This document shows, in pieces, positions 46,497 through 57,009 of a DNA stretch of 64,000 nt. Numbering within the stretch: position 1 is the stretch's first letter; the number at the start of each line of letters is the position of its first letter. The DNA lies in assembly GCF_030272615.1 (NCBI RefSeq), contig NC_081406.1:243777218-243841217 (forward strand), written 5' to 3'. The notes under the pieces were generated by a model. That model had not been told where the DNA came from. It did no database searches and saw nothing but the letters and a program-made list of their open reading frames with translations. The translations under genes and the position numbers were made by a program. The DNA comes from Cryptomeria japonica. Lineage: Eukaryota; Streptophyta; Pinopsida; Cupressales; Cupressaceae.

Positions 46497-48416
46497 TGGT
46501 ATTAGAGCTTCAGATCTGTAGCTACCTATTCTTGTTTTGAGTTTTTTGCATTGGAAGAAGATTTGGGGTTTTCCAGAAGTTTTTTTATGCACCTAGGGAT
46601 AGGCCTTTTTTTTTTAGCACTTTGGACCTAAACGGACCTCACCATGGTGCTCAGAAGGCCCAAAAACCCCTATGGTCATTTAAAACTTGACCTTTTTTGA
46701 CTCCTAAACCTCTAGGGGTATTTTTTTCTTCGAGAAATTTTTTTTTCAAAACAAATGCCTTTTTATGGCATGTAGGTCAAAATTTGATTTTTTGCCAAAA
46801 AAAAAAAAATCATTCACAAACGAAGGCCAAAGTTTGTTTTTCGTAAAAAAAATTCAAAAGTTTTTGGGGTTTGCCAGTCCCCACCATGCTGCTAGTATGA
46901 TCGCTGCCTAACAGTCTAGCTCTTGCCGACCCTATCAGAGTGGGCCCCGCTCACTGGCCGTCGGCCCCCTCCAATCCCCGTCGGCCCCCACCGGCCCCCG
47001 TTCCTCGCTGGTCGCCGCTACTTCGCACTATGGCCGTCTATGCTCCGCCCGCAACTACTTTTCCCTCTGGGCGCCCACCAGATACCACCGCTCAGACACC
47101 TCTACACCACCCAATGGCCATTGCACCACCCGACAACTGCTTCACCACCAGAGCGCCGCCCATGGGCCACCTCCACCCGACCCTACCACCAAACAGCCAC
47201 TGTTTCCATTCTCTCTTGCCTTTGAAGGGGGGGGTTGGTTTTTTTGTCATAACTTGGGCAAACAGAGTCATTTTTTTGAAAATGAATAGGTGTCAGAAAT
47301 TTGGTTCCAAGCCAGACCTCATGGTGTTGGAATTTTTTTTCCAATTTTTCTGTTTGACTGTACTTTTTTCTAGTCAAAGTGGGGTCTCTTTTCTGCACTT
47401 CTAGGGTCGTAGAATGAGCATCCAAACTCCGTTTTTCAAAAACTTTATATTGTTGGAAAGCTTATTCTATGTCCTTTCTATCCATATGATTTTTCTTTCC
47501 AAATTATGCTCCAGGAATATTTTATTCATTTTTTTTTCTTTTTACCACTCTGGTAAATATCTTGGTTGTTTCAAGTCTTGGGATCTCTTTCTCTGAGGAG
47601 GATGTCTCAGTTTTGGCTATTATTTTTGTTTCTAGTCTTCTTATTATTGTAGAATTTTATTTATGCAAACGCACTAAGATAAAGTGCCATCATGCATTGT
47701 TTACTTGGGATCTTGCACCTCTTGTGCCTTCTTGTACATGCACTTCTTATAAAGTGCCATGGGGGGGTTGATGTTTGCCTTTTGTTTCCATCTACCTTTG
47801 TCCTGTGAGTGTTACTTCCATGACATTCACCTCATGATGCATCTCAAGTGAGTATTCCTTCCACGACACTATGTACTTTCTCAGCACCTTCGATGTTCCT
47901 GGTTCTTCGTCGTGCAGTTCTTGTTGGCCATTATTTTTAGTGTATCTGTCCCTCTCCCTCTTCAGCATTGTGGGGAGGTTTGTTCTATTGGTTCTAATGC
48001 TTCTGTGGTTCGATTGATCAGCTCTTCAGGCTTTGATTTCTCATGCCATCTGTATCTTTGAGTTCATTTGTTTGCCTTTGTTTGCCATCTAATTCGAGTA
48101 GTGTCATTTGAGGGCACTCATGTAGATTATAGTCTTCTCTACCTAGTCATGTTCTATTTTAGTGGAGGTTCTTTAGATCAGCAGTTACTCTTTGACAATG
48201 TTTGCAGCTATTTCCCATTTCAGTGGTGTTCTTCTTGCTTTTCCATGTCTGTTTGGAGTAGAGTTTTCTCCCACGTGGATTTCTCTATTTCTTCGGTTCA
48301 TAGAGATTTGGTTGTATTTGGGTACCTAATCAGGCCTTGTTGTCGGGACCCATCTTTCCTACTTTCAGTAGTTGTTCTAGGTTTTAGCTTCTCCCTAAGT
48401 CTATCTTAAGGGGGGG

Positions 48417-48782
48417 TGTTAGAGTAATTGGGTCTTTACTTGATTAATTAAATGACATTTGTTTAATTAATTAAGTTCCCCTTTATCTCTTTTACACTTA
48501 AGCTAACATTAGGTGCATAATAACTAATTCTTTTATTAATTATTATGTGCAAGCCTGGGTTTTTCCCTTTTAGGGTTTCTTGACCTATTAGAGGTTAACT
48601 CTTTTTTTTGTATTAATTATCACATTACACATTTTTGTGAATATTGAGCTCTCATCTTTTTTAGCATTCTTTTGTGTATTTGTTTTTCCTTTGTTACTTC
48701 CTTGCTTCTCCTTGTAACAGGTTTATTTCAGCTTGCAGAGATCATTTGGGCTCTTGTGGTGTTGTATTTCTCAACTCTCACA
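48417..48782 (+). repeat. 3' LTR of the 2.65-kb element
   Basis: 366 bp, preceded directly by the purine run TTAAGGGGGGG. It has the same ends as the left LTR. Confidence 0.93.
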
Positions 48783-48894
48783 CTTATCTGTTATGCATTG
48801 TTAATTGGTGGATAAAGAGTAAGTTTGTGGTTTTAACTTCCGGTACATCACTGATTCACCCCCCCTCTCAGTGATCTCTGATTCTAACAAAAAT

Positions 48895-49557
48895 ACCATC
48901 CCTCTAGTCACTTTTGTGTTCTATTCTAAACTAGTGTACATATAAGCTTTCACATAGTGCCTTGCTAATTCTAAATCTATAATGCCATATCTAGTTATTT
49001 TTTCATTTGTATTCTCCTAGATGTTACTTTAACTCTTTTAGTTTAGTGAAAACATGATAGTCACACTTTGTGCTCTATTCTGAACTAGCATAGGTATAAG
49101 GTGCTATATTGTGCCTTGAGAGTGCATATATATAATCATAATATATGTGAATCCAATATATAAGCATTATTAGATTTCAATAATAAAAATCATTAGAATA
49201 ATGATTTATTATTTTTACTTATATGATTATAGCTATCAATAAATCAATTAAATATCTGAATTTTAGTAGTACTTGTCATTAGTTTAGTACTATTGCAATC
49301 GTTGCAATCAATTTCTATTAACTCGTTAGTATTCAATTGTTTTTCCACCAATTAGAACTATGAATTTTTTTTTGATCTCTTTTTTTTAAAATGTAAATAG
49401 TTTAGATGCACATCTTCTAAGTTTCTAAATTATAGAAATTGTTTTTCTCCAATCTAATTGGCTCAAATAATTTGCATCTTATTATATGATTTCACGGATC
49501 CACTATCTAAATGAATTTTTTTAGGCAAATTTTTAGGTTCATTAAAATAATATTTAC
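48895..49557. other. AT-rich spacer, no gene seen
   Basis: Low-GC sequence with a diverged local duplication (CTATTCTAAACTAGTGTACATATAAG near 48,921 and CTATTCTGAACTAGCATAGGTATAAG near 49,074). No element ends or RNA genes. Confidence 0.45.
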
Positions 49558-49571
49558 AATGTTTAAATTTT

Positions 49572-49687
49572 GCCAATAGTGGCATGTTGTGATGTTTAAG
49601 TTGTTGTGTTGTTATTCTTCCCATCAAGGTTCAAGCCCCACCGGTTCATAGCTCTGGGTTAAAAGCGTTTACCCCTTTAAAAAAAAG
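49572..49687 (+). mobile_element. SINE-like insert with 14-bp target-site duplication
   Basis: A 116-bp insert flanked by an exact 14-bp direct repeat AATGTTTAAATTTT (49558-49571 and 49688-49701). The 3' end has an A-rich tail (CCTTTAAAAAAAAG). It contains GGTTCAAGCCC (49627-49637), close to the RNA polymerase III B box (GGTTCRANTCC), and a weaker A-box-like TGGCATGTTGTG about 48 bases upstream. Long TSD, A tail and tRNA-like promoter together fit a tRNA-derived SINE mobilised by a LINE. The family is not recognised. Confidence 0.8.
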
Positions 49688-49701
49688 AATGTTTAAATTT
49701 T

Positions 49702-50349
49702 CTTTTCAAATTATTTAAAATCTATACAAATAAATAAATATTTATATAATATAAAAAATTAAAAAAATTAATAATATTATTTTAGTTATCTTAATGTAAT
49801 TTAATAATATAAAAAATAGATAATAAAATAATATTATCAATAATATAGCATATTATTTATAAAACTTTATACAATAATATTATACTATAATTATAATAAA
49901 TTAACTATATAGTAATTAAAATATAATAATAATATTGTGGAGATGTTTTGATTATAATTAATTGGATGAATAATGAAAATTTTGGTCCTATAAATCTAAA
50001 CTTTTATTTGATTTGATATATGTTACAAGGTAACTACCATGCCAAATGAATTTTGCCTTTATTATAGAAACTAGGTGAAAATATTTCAAAATTGATTAAT
50101 TAATTGTGAAAAACTTGGACCATTACAAGGTAACTACCATGACAAGTGGGTGAAGTACTAATATTAATTCAATAATAAAAAATATATTCTCTAGCATTAT
50201 TGGTATTCCATAATTGAATAATAAAAAATGTATTCTCTACTATTCAATTAAGATTACACATATTTACATATATTATTGTTAAGATTGAATGAACTAACTT
50301 AAAAAATACAAAGATTACCAAATACGTTCATTATAACTATATCTCAATT
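49702..50349. other. AT-rich spacer, no gene seen
   Basis: Very AT-rich. The motif TTACAAGGTAACTACCATG occurs twice (about 50,023 and 50,125), as does a GTATTCTCTA-like block near 50,185 and 50,229, so there is a diverged local duplication. Confidence 0.45.
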
Positions 50350-50895
50350 ATAATTATAGTTAGGGTTAGGATTATAGCTCAATTAGGGTTAGATTTATGT
50401 TTAGTTAGCTTAATGTTAGAGTTTAATTAGGAGTAGGGTTCAATTAGCGTTAGGAATATGCTTCAATTAGTGTTTAATTAAAATAAAAGAAAGTTTTGAG
50501 TTAGGGTTAAATTATGGTTATAGTTCAAACATGGTTAGGGTAAGGGTTAGGTATAACGTTAAATTGGAGTTAGGGTTAAGGATCAATTAGGCTTATAGGC
50601 AAAAAATTTGATTTAGGGTTAGGGATAAATTATGGTTAGGATATGAAAAGAGGTTAGGAATACAATTCAATTATGATTAGAGTTAAAATTGAAATTAGAG
50701 ACCGGACTTTTATTACAGTTAAAATAAGGTTAGGGTAAGGGTTAAGATTAGTGTTCAATTTAGGTTAGGGATTTTTATGTTTTAAATTTAAGATTCAATT
50801 AAGTTTATAATTAACACTCAATTAGTATTACATCTAGGGTTCAATTAAGATTACAACTTAATTAAGGATAGGATTCAATTAAAGTTACAGTTACA
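50350..50895. repeat. degenerate GGGTTA/CAATTAG minisatellite tract
   Basis: Irregular repeats of GGGTTAGG, AGGGTTAAA and TTCAATTAG-type units over about 540 bp. It resembles decayed telomere-like (TTAGGG) sequence mixed with CAATTA units, but no run of the plant telomere unit TTTAGGG is present. Confidence 0.6.
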
Positions 50896-51862
50896 CAATT
50901 ATTAATCTCTTCTATTTGCTAATTGTTTACAAAAAACATTCTCAATTCTTTTTACAAATCTAAATAGAAAGTACTTTCCACTAAATGGCACTTGTTTAAC
51001 TAACCTTTACTACTTACCCATTGTCTCACTCTTGGCTTGGTGAGTGTAATACCATTGTTCACCTAATTGTGACTGTTTATCATCCTATGCAATCACTTTA
51101 GAAGTTGCCACCTTTACTACTAATATCTACCATTAGACACAAAACACATTATTAATTAATCAAATTTAATATATACATTTAACATATTAACTCTGGACTA
51201 GCTATTCACTATTTCAATTCAATGATGGAAATTGATTCATAATTGATTTATAAGATGCATTAACAATAGGAAAGTGAAAAAGGCATAAGAAGATGTGAAA
51301 TTTAGAAATCTATTAATTGAGATACTTCATAAAATAATATATAAAATTCCTTTCATTATTTAATATATTTACATCATGCTATTTAGAGAGAGGAAGAGGG
51401 AATTTTCATAAGATTTATTAATGTGATTGACATCTCATGATCTTTCTCATTAGTAATCAATAATGTTCACTTAAGGAATTGAGGTTTTATCAACCAACAC
51501 AAAATTATAAAATGTATTGTCTTGAATAGTGGCAAAATGCAAACATCTAAAAATAAAAAAATCATATTCCTCTTATCATTTTATCAATGCTATCACTAAT
51601 TCTTCTATTGATGTTAACTAATTATATTTTAATTATTTACTTAATCTAATATTTTCTCAGTTAATTAGATAATTTTTAATTATTTAATTATTGATCATTT
51701 ACCTCTACTTTTAATTAAATAATTTCAATAAATTATTTAACTAGCTAACACTTCCTTCCAAAATTAAATAAAATTTAAATAATTTATTTAATCTTCCCAG
51801 ATCCCAAATAAATAAATATTTTCTTTGTTCTGGTTATGTATTAACACCTTTATTTTGTCACC
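50896..51862. other. AT-rich spacer, no gene seen
   Basis: Low GC, TTAATTA-rich; no coding block, RNA gene or element end was found. Confidence 0.45.
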
Positions 51863-51879
51863 TCATCAATCCATGTGTT

Positions 51880-52201
51880 CTGACTGATTAAAAAACAGGT
51901 TTTAAGGACCCGAAACCATTACATCACAGAAAGGAAAAGAGCAGCAAAAGGAATTAAAGTCTACATACATAGCAACTGGCCAAAAGACCAACGAATATAA
52001 AGCACAACAAAACAACAAAACACAACAAAGAAATCGAGGAGACACTACATAGCAATTTTCTTTAGTAGATCTTCTGCCTTTATCACCAGCTCATCATAGG
52101 TCGCCCTGACAGCTTTCAGCTCTTCCAGATCCTTATTCATTTTCTTTTCCTTCCTCTTGCCTCTGGTGTAGGTTCTGGGGCCTTGAGCTTCCCCTGTTCC
52201 T
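51880..52201 (-). mobile_element. 322-bp retroposed fragment with 17-bp target-site duplication
   Basis: The insert is flanked by an exact 17-bp repeat TCATCAATCCATGTGTT (51863-51879 and 52202-52218). On the minus strand it contains the last about 52 codons of a reading frame (positions 52,201-52,045; GPRTYTRGKRKEKKMNKDLE, then LKAVRATYDELVIKAEDLLK and a stop) and a 3' non-coding part ending CCTTAAAACCTGTTTTTTAA. The peptide is Lys/Glu-rich, probably coiled coil, and unrecognised. The long TSD points to LINE-type target-primed insertion of a 5'-truncated RNA, either a non-LTR element tail or a processed gene. No poly(A) is visible at either end, which is odd for a processed transcript. Confidence 0.65.
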
Positions 52202-52218
52202 TCATCAATCCATGTGTT

Positions 52219-53124
52219 AATTATAAGTGAATGAGGTGAAAATTTCAAAGTGAAATGAATCATCAAAATGGGACGATCACAAATACCCTATGATTCAAAG
52301 TAATTCAAAAACCTCAAAACAATTGGATATTTAATGAATACAAACTTGAAATCGATGAAAATCACACAATACCTCACTCAAGCTTGTATCATATTGACAT
52401 CCATCACTCTTCTTGACCTTTGTGTAATGGTAGCATGTTGCTCTCATAATCTGGAGTACTATTATGACAATGTGATCACATGAAAGCTCAAAGATTGTGG
52501 TTGAGAAAGATAGATTATCAGGGTTCCTTTTAAAGATTTTAAGATATCATGGTAATTTGAGGAGAAGATGTGATGATTATTGGTTGAGATTTGATGAGAT
52601 GATTTGATTGAGATAATTATGAAAATAACTGATTTCATGATAGTGATAGACAAAATTGATTGATCAATTAAGAGGGTTGATTAGTCTCATGAAATCAAAG
52701 TAAGTATGAGTTGAAGAGATGAAAGTTGAGACTTAATTAGCATTAAATAATTAAATTTTATTTACTTACGTGCATGAAAGGATAAAATAAAGTTTTACTA
52801 TATTTTTTAGGTGATATATTTTTTTAAAAATTAATAATTAAATAAAAAAAATTATTATTATAGAAGACTAGAAGAAAATGAATTAAATAATTAATAATTA
52901 TTTAATTAATGTGCACAAGAAAATAATTAGATAAATCAATTATTTAATTCATGTCCAAATGAAAAATAAATAAAATACAAAATTATTTATCATTAGATGA
53001 AATATATTTCAGAAATGAATAATTGGAGCGATGTATTCGTAAAGGAACATTGTTTGATAAGGAATATGTTAAATATAATAGGTAGTTGATCGATTAGGTT
53101 ATAAGCTAGCATGGTAGTTTGTAT
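52219..53124. other. AT-rich spacer, no gene seen
   Basis: Contains GATGATTTGATTGAGATAATT-like runs near 52,560-52,640. No supported coding sequence. Confidence 0.4.
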
Positions 53125-53335
53125 TGTAGTAACCCTGCCCTAATCAGATTTTAAAACCGGTTTGACCTTGGTTGACTTTTTAAGTGGCCTTCTTGGATGG
53201 TTGATTTACCATGATGTAATGTTATAGTTAGATATTATGCTTATTGTGCGTACCTGTAAATGTTGTTTTCACATAAATTCTTATGTAAGTTTATTTGTTC
53301 TTCTAATTCATGATTAATCTCAGGCTAACACTTTC

Positions 53336-53462
<127 letters not shown>

Positions 53463-54798
53463 GTATGTATGCATGTGTGGTTCATGGTTGCAAAAGATTG
53501 TAGGTACAGTACTGCATAGGTACGAGGTTTGTCTCCACCTGGATTCATAGGTTTGAGTGTACCTTATCAACCCTAAGGAATTGGATTAGGTAGTCGTAAG
53601 ATGCTCATTCTACCCTAGTCATGCTCAAGTGAGCGTCATCAATCGTCCGTCAGTTTTCTCCTTGGTTGGGTTTGCGGTCGTGTATTTGTTTGGCTTTCTT
53701 GGGTTGCGTGTTGTGCGTGTGGTAAAATTGATTATTCTATCCCAAGTATTTAATTAGATTGAATGTGTTTTTACGCATTAGTAAATTAAGGGACTAAATT
53801 AAATAGGATCCCTTTGTGTGGTTAATCAATAATTAGAATTGCTCAATTCATTTTTGTAGCAAGTTTGATTAAATGGTTATTTTTAAATGATGAATTAATT
53901 AAGTTTATGCATTTTGAAAGGAAAGGTTAAATAGTATTCGAAAATAGAAATATTTTACCCTCTTTGGCATTTTGAAATAGAAAAGTTAGTTTTAATTAAA
54001 TTAAGAAAATTATTTTTTAAAGAAAAAGCAAGTTTTGCATATTTGAATTGTTTGGGAAAAATGATTTTCATTTTATTTGGAGGAAATTATTTTAAATCCA
54101 AAAAAATGATTTTTGGTCAAACAATTTCCCTTTTAATCAAGGTTTTGAAAATATTTTTGGGGAGTTATTTTTGGAGTGAAAATTTTGGGCATTTGGGGGA
54201 GAAGGATTTTCTTGAGCTTGCAGGTTGGGCTCTTCATCAAACCATTCCCAAGATTGTTGAATAAGGTTGGATTCTTGTTTATCTCTTTGGTTTTATTGTT
54301 TAAAAGAGATTATTTTGATTTTGAAGAAATCTGGTTGTGCTTTTTGAAAATCTCATATATTTTGTGGAATAAGAAAGAGTTGTAGTTAAATCTCAAATTC
54401 AAACCCTCCTTGCTTTCTTTCCCAACCTCCAAATCAAATTTTGGTTGCTCAAATTGATTTCAAAATCAAAAATTCGGGTTGGTTGTTCACAATAAAGTGT
54501 TGTTAAAACTCCAAATGAATATTTTCAGATTCAAGTTTTTTATTGGGAAATTAGTTTGTGTTTTGCAAATTGGTTGGATAAATGTGTGTAAATCAATTCT
54601 ATTTGCCCAAATATGGTATTTAGTTGGAGAATTTTCCCAATTTTAGCTTTCTAGTCTATCTGTTCAAAAATAATAATAATGTGGGAGATCATTGTTATTC
54701 TGGAAATTAGTTTGTTTTTTTGGTCTTAGTCTGAGACTATGCTGTTATTGGGGGTTTCCTTTTAAAAAGAAAATAAAAATAATAATAATATAATTTAA

Positions 54799-54990
54799 CC
54801 CATGTGGCAGGGTATACCCACCACATGGGCTGGTAGCTACTTCTACCATAAGGTAGTAGCACTACCGAGTAGTGCCTGCTACCGTATGGTAGCAGCACTA
54901 CCAGTTGGTAGTGACTTCTACCGGAAGGTAGCAACACTACCAGGTAGTGCCTGCTACCGTATGGTAGCAACACTACCGATAGGTAGTTGC
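54799..54990. repeat. hairpin island, CTACC/GGTAG stems
   Basis: Opens with a stem of CCCATGTGG and CCACATGGG (54,799-54,829). Units CTACCATAAGGTAG, CTACCGTATGGTAG (twice), CTACCAGTTGGTAG, CTACCGGAAGGTAG and CTACCGATAGGTAG follow with short linkers. The stem matches that of the island at 43,092. Confidence 0.88.
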
Positions 54991-55150
54991 CCACTTATTC
55001 CCTTTCACAGTGTAAAAGTTATTTTTATTAATATATTTTAATGTTAATTTAAGATATATTTTAATTTATATTAAATTTGTATATTTTCATATATAGCTCG
55101 TTAAAAAAAATAATAATAACATATGTTTTTGGTAAATTTTGGAAAGTGAT

Positions 55151-57009
55151 ATTTTTTTTTGTTGATAAAAGTGGAATACTCCACTAATTTTATTAATATA
55201 TATTTTTTATTTTTACACATGATTCAAAGAGCATACCAGAGCAAAGAACCCTGGAAAGAAAACCTTCAGTCATAGCTCATAAAAGAAACCTATAACAAAA
55301 TCCTAAAAGTTTATACAATCTGCCACTTAGAAAATGCGGTCACCTATAGTAGCAGCTTTACATAGAGGCCATATGGCGCTTAACAAACCCAACAAATAAT
55401 TCTCAAAAAATAAACTTCTCTGCTTGCTAATAAAGGAAGGAGACAGATGAAGTCGTAGCCCTGCTCAAAAACTCGTGGACCAAAATCTTCCTACTCTCTA
55501 TTGCTTTGCAATACCTATACTATAATGCAAAACCAAGAGTCTTTATGCCAAGGAATTCAAGAACCATGTGCTAGAGCCTTCCAATGGAGGAGATGAAGGA
55601 GGCACCATCTAGATAGGTGAAACCGACACTAGCGAAGCCCGAACGGCTAAAAGAAAGTGGATTCCTGCAAATATATTGATAGCTGCAGCCAAACAATCTG
55701 GTGAAACATGATCTAGTAGAGCTACCATAGAAAATAATGTATCATCATATAAGTTAGATATCAAACCATTCCTTAAAATTGAAAGAAGTTCCCCATGCCA
55801 ACCGGAAGATAGTAACTAAGAACGAGAAATAAAACTAGCATATTCAAAATCACCAAATTCAAAATGGTAATTAGATAATGCACTATCCAAATCATCAGTA
55901 GTGTAGAAATGGGAGTTGAAATATACATCAAAAATTGCCCTGACCATAGCAAAATCCAGAAGCACATCCATACAGATAGTGAGAAATCGAGATGCAATAT
56001 CAACAAGAAAACAACATGTGCTTTCCGCCAGCCATCACTTTCCCAAAACTTTGTGAAAAGTCAGAGAAAAATCCAGTGAATAAACTTGAAACAAACGCCC
56101 AAGCTTTTCATCATCCAAAACATAAGAATCCTAGAAATCATAGTGTTTGCGAGGCATCAAAATGCGGTAACCCACTGATTCCATCAATAAAGATAATGCA
56201 AAGCCAAGAGAAAGTACAGGAGTATAAAGAGCTCAATGTCATCATAAGAAAGCAACACAACCATGAAAGGTCAGCACAATAACTATTACCTCAAGCAAGC
56301 CCAAAAAAGATACGTGTAAAATAGCAACAAGAATCCACCACCTTTATAAAAAATGACAATATCCACACGATGCACATAGCCTTAAATCAAAAACATGCCA
56401 AGCAATAAACCAAGATATCCACACGAGCGAGATCTCCCAAATGGGTCAAGAAAACTCTAAAATATGCCACCACTTGGAAAGGAGTATGCCAACTGGTGGA
56501 GCATAATGAGCATGAGATAAACACACAAAATCTGTGCAATCATCAAGGAATAAGCAAGTAAAATATAACAATAATGATCATCGCGGGGAAGATTTCAATC
56601 GTGCATAATATAATTACCCCTGCACACCACAAATCCCTAGCTAATGTTGCAATAAAAGAAGGTCTGTATGGAGACTGAGATTACATAGTAATGCAGTCAT
56701 AATGCTACATGCCTAAATATAATTGTCCAACGAGGTACAAGTTCAATCTATTGCAAATGAGTAAGAATAAACAAACATAGAGTGAAAACAAAGAGAATAG
56801 CATGATAATAAAAGACTCCCACACACCACAAATTCCAACCATTTAGAAAAGAACAAACCTGAACCCTCCCTATGATTACACATGGTAATGCAGACATAAT
56901 TAAGTAATGTCCAAGAGTCAGACACAACCACATTAAACTGCATGCTTGAATGTAATCACCAGACAAGGCACAAGGTCGTGCTTCTGCAAATAACCTGAAC
57001 CAGTTAAAC
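55151..57009 (-). other. 3' untranslated region of the LINE
   Basis: About 1.85 kb between the RNase H end and the poly(A) tail, with no recognised domain. A near-palindrome GTGGAATACTCCAC lies 10 bases inside the 3' end. Confidence 0.6.

Larger units (their letters stand above)
46129..48782 (+). mobile_element. complete 2.65-kb non-coding LTR retrotransposon
   Basis: Flanked by the exact TSD CTTAT (46124-46128 and 48783-48787). LTRs are 46129-46496 and 48417-48782, with TGTTAGAGTAATTGGG and CTCAACTCTCACA ends, and differ at about a dozen sites by eye. The primer site TGGTATTAGAGC (46497-46508) abuts the left LTR; the PPT TTAAGGGGGGG (48406-48416) abuts the right LTR. The 1.92-kb internal region has no gag or pol motif. 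A GC-rich stretch (46,915-47,190) gives Pro/Arg-rich frames of about 100-150 codons without domains. It is non-autonomous, larger than a classic TRIM. Confidence 0.93.
45239..48889 (+). mobile_element. solo LTR (about 1 kb) split by a nested LTR element
   Basis: Starts TGTTGGCAATTGACACTC and ends CAGTGATCTCTGATTCTAACA, flanked by the exact TSD AAAAT (45234-45238 and 48890-48894). The start matches the minus-strand start of the LTRs at 33284 and 39266, and the end matches the LTR at 11470, so these belong to one copia-like LTR group. Removing the nested element (46129-48782 plus one TSD copy) leaves 992 bp. Confidence 0.88.

Noticed and set aside
46923-47404. Pro/Arg-rich frames of 100-150 codons in the 2.65-kb element
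   Set aside because: Two overlapping frames are equally open because of high GC; neither shows a Gag or other domain.
49627-49637. Possible tRNA gene from a B-box-like motif
   Set aside because: No cloverleaf can be drawn around it, and the exact 14-bp flanking repeats with A tail fit a SINE better.
55992-56282. 96-codon plus frame in the LINE 3' region
   Set aside because: Antisense to the LINE, no domain, no sign of a promoter or splice sites.
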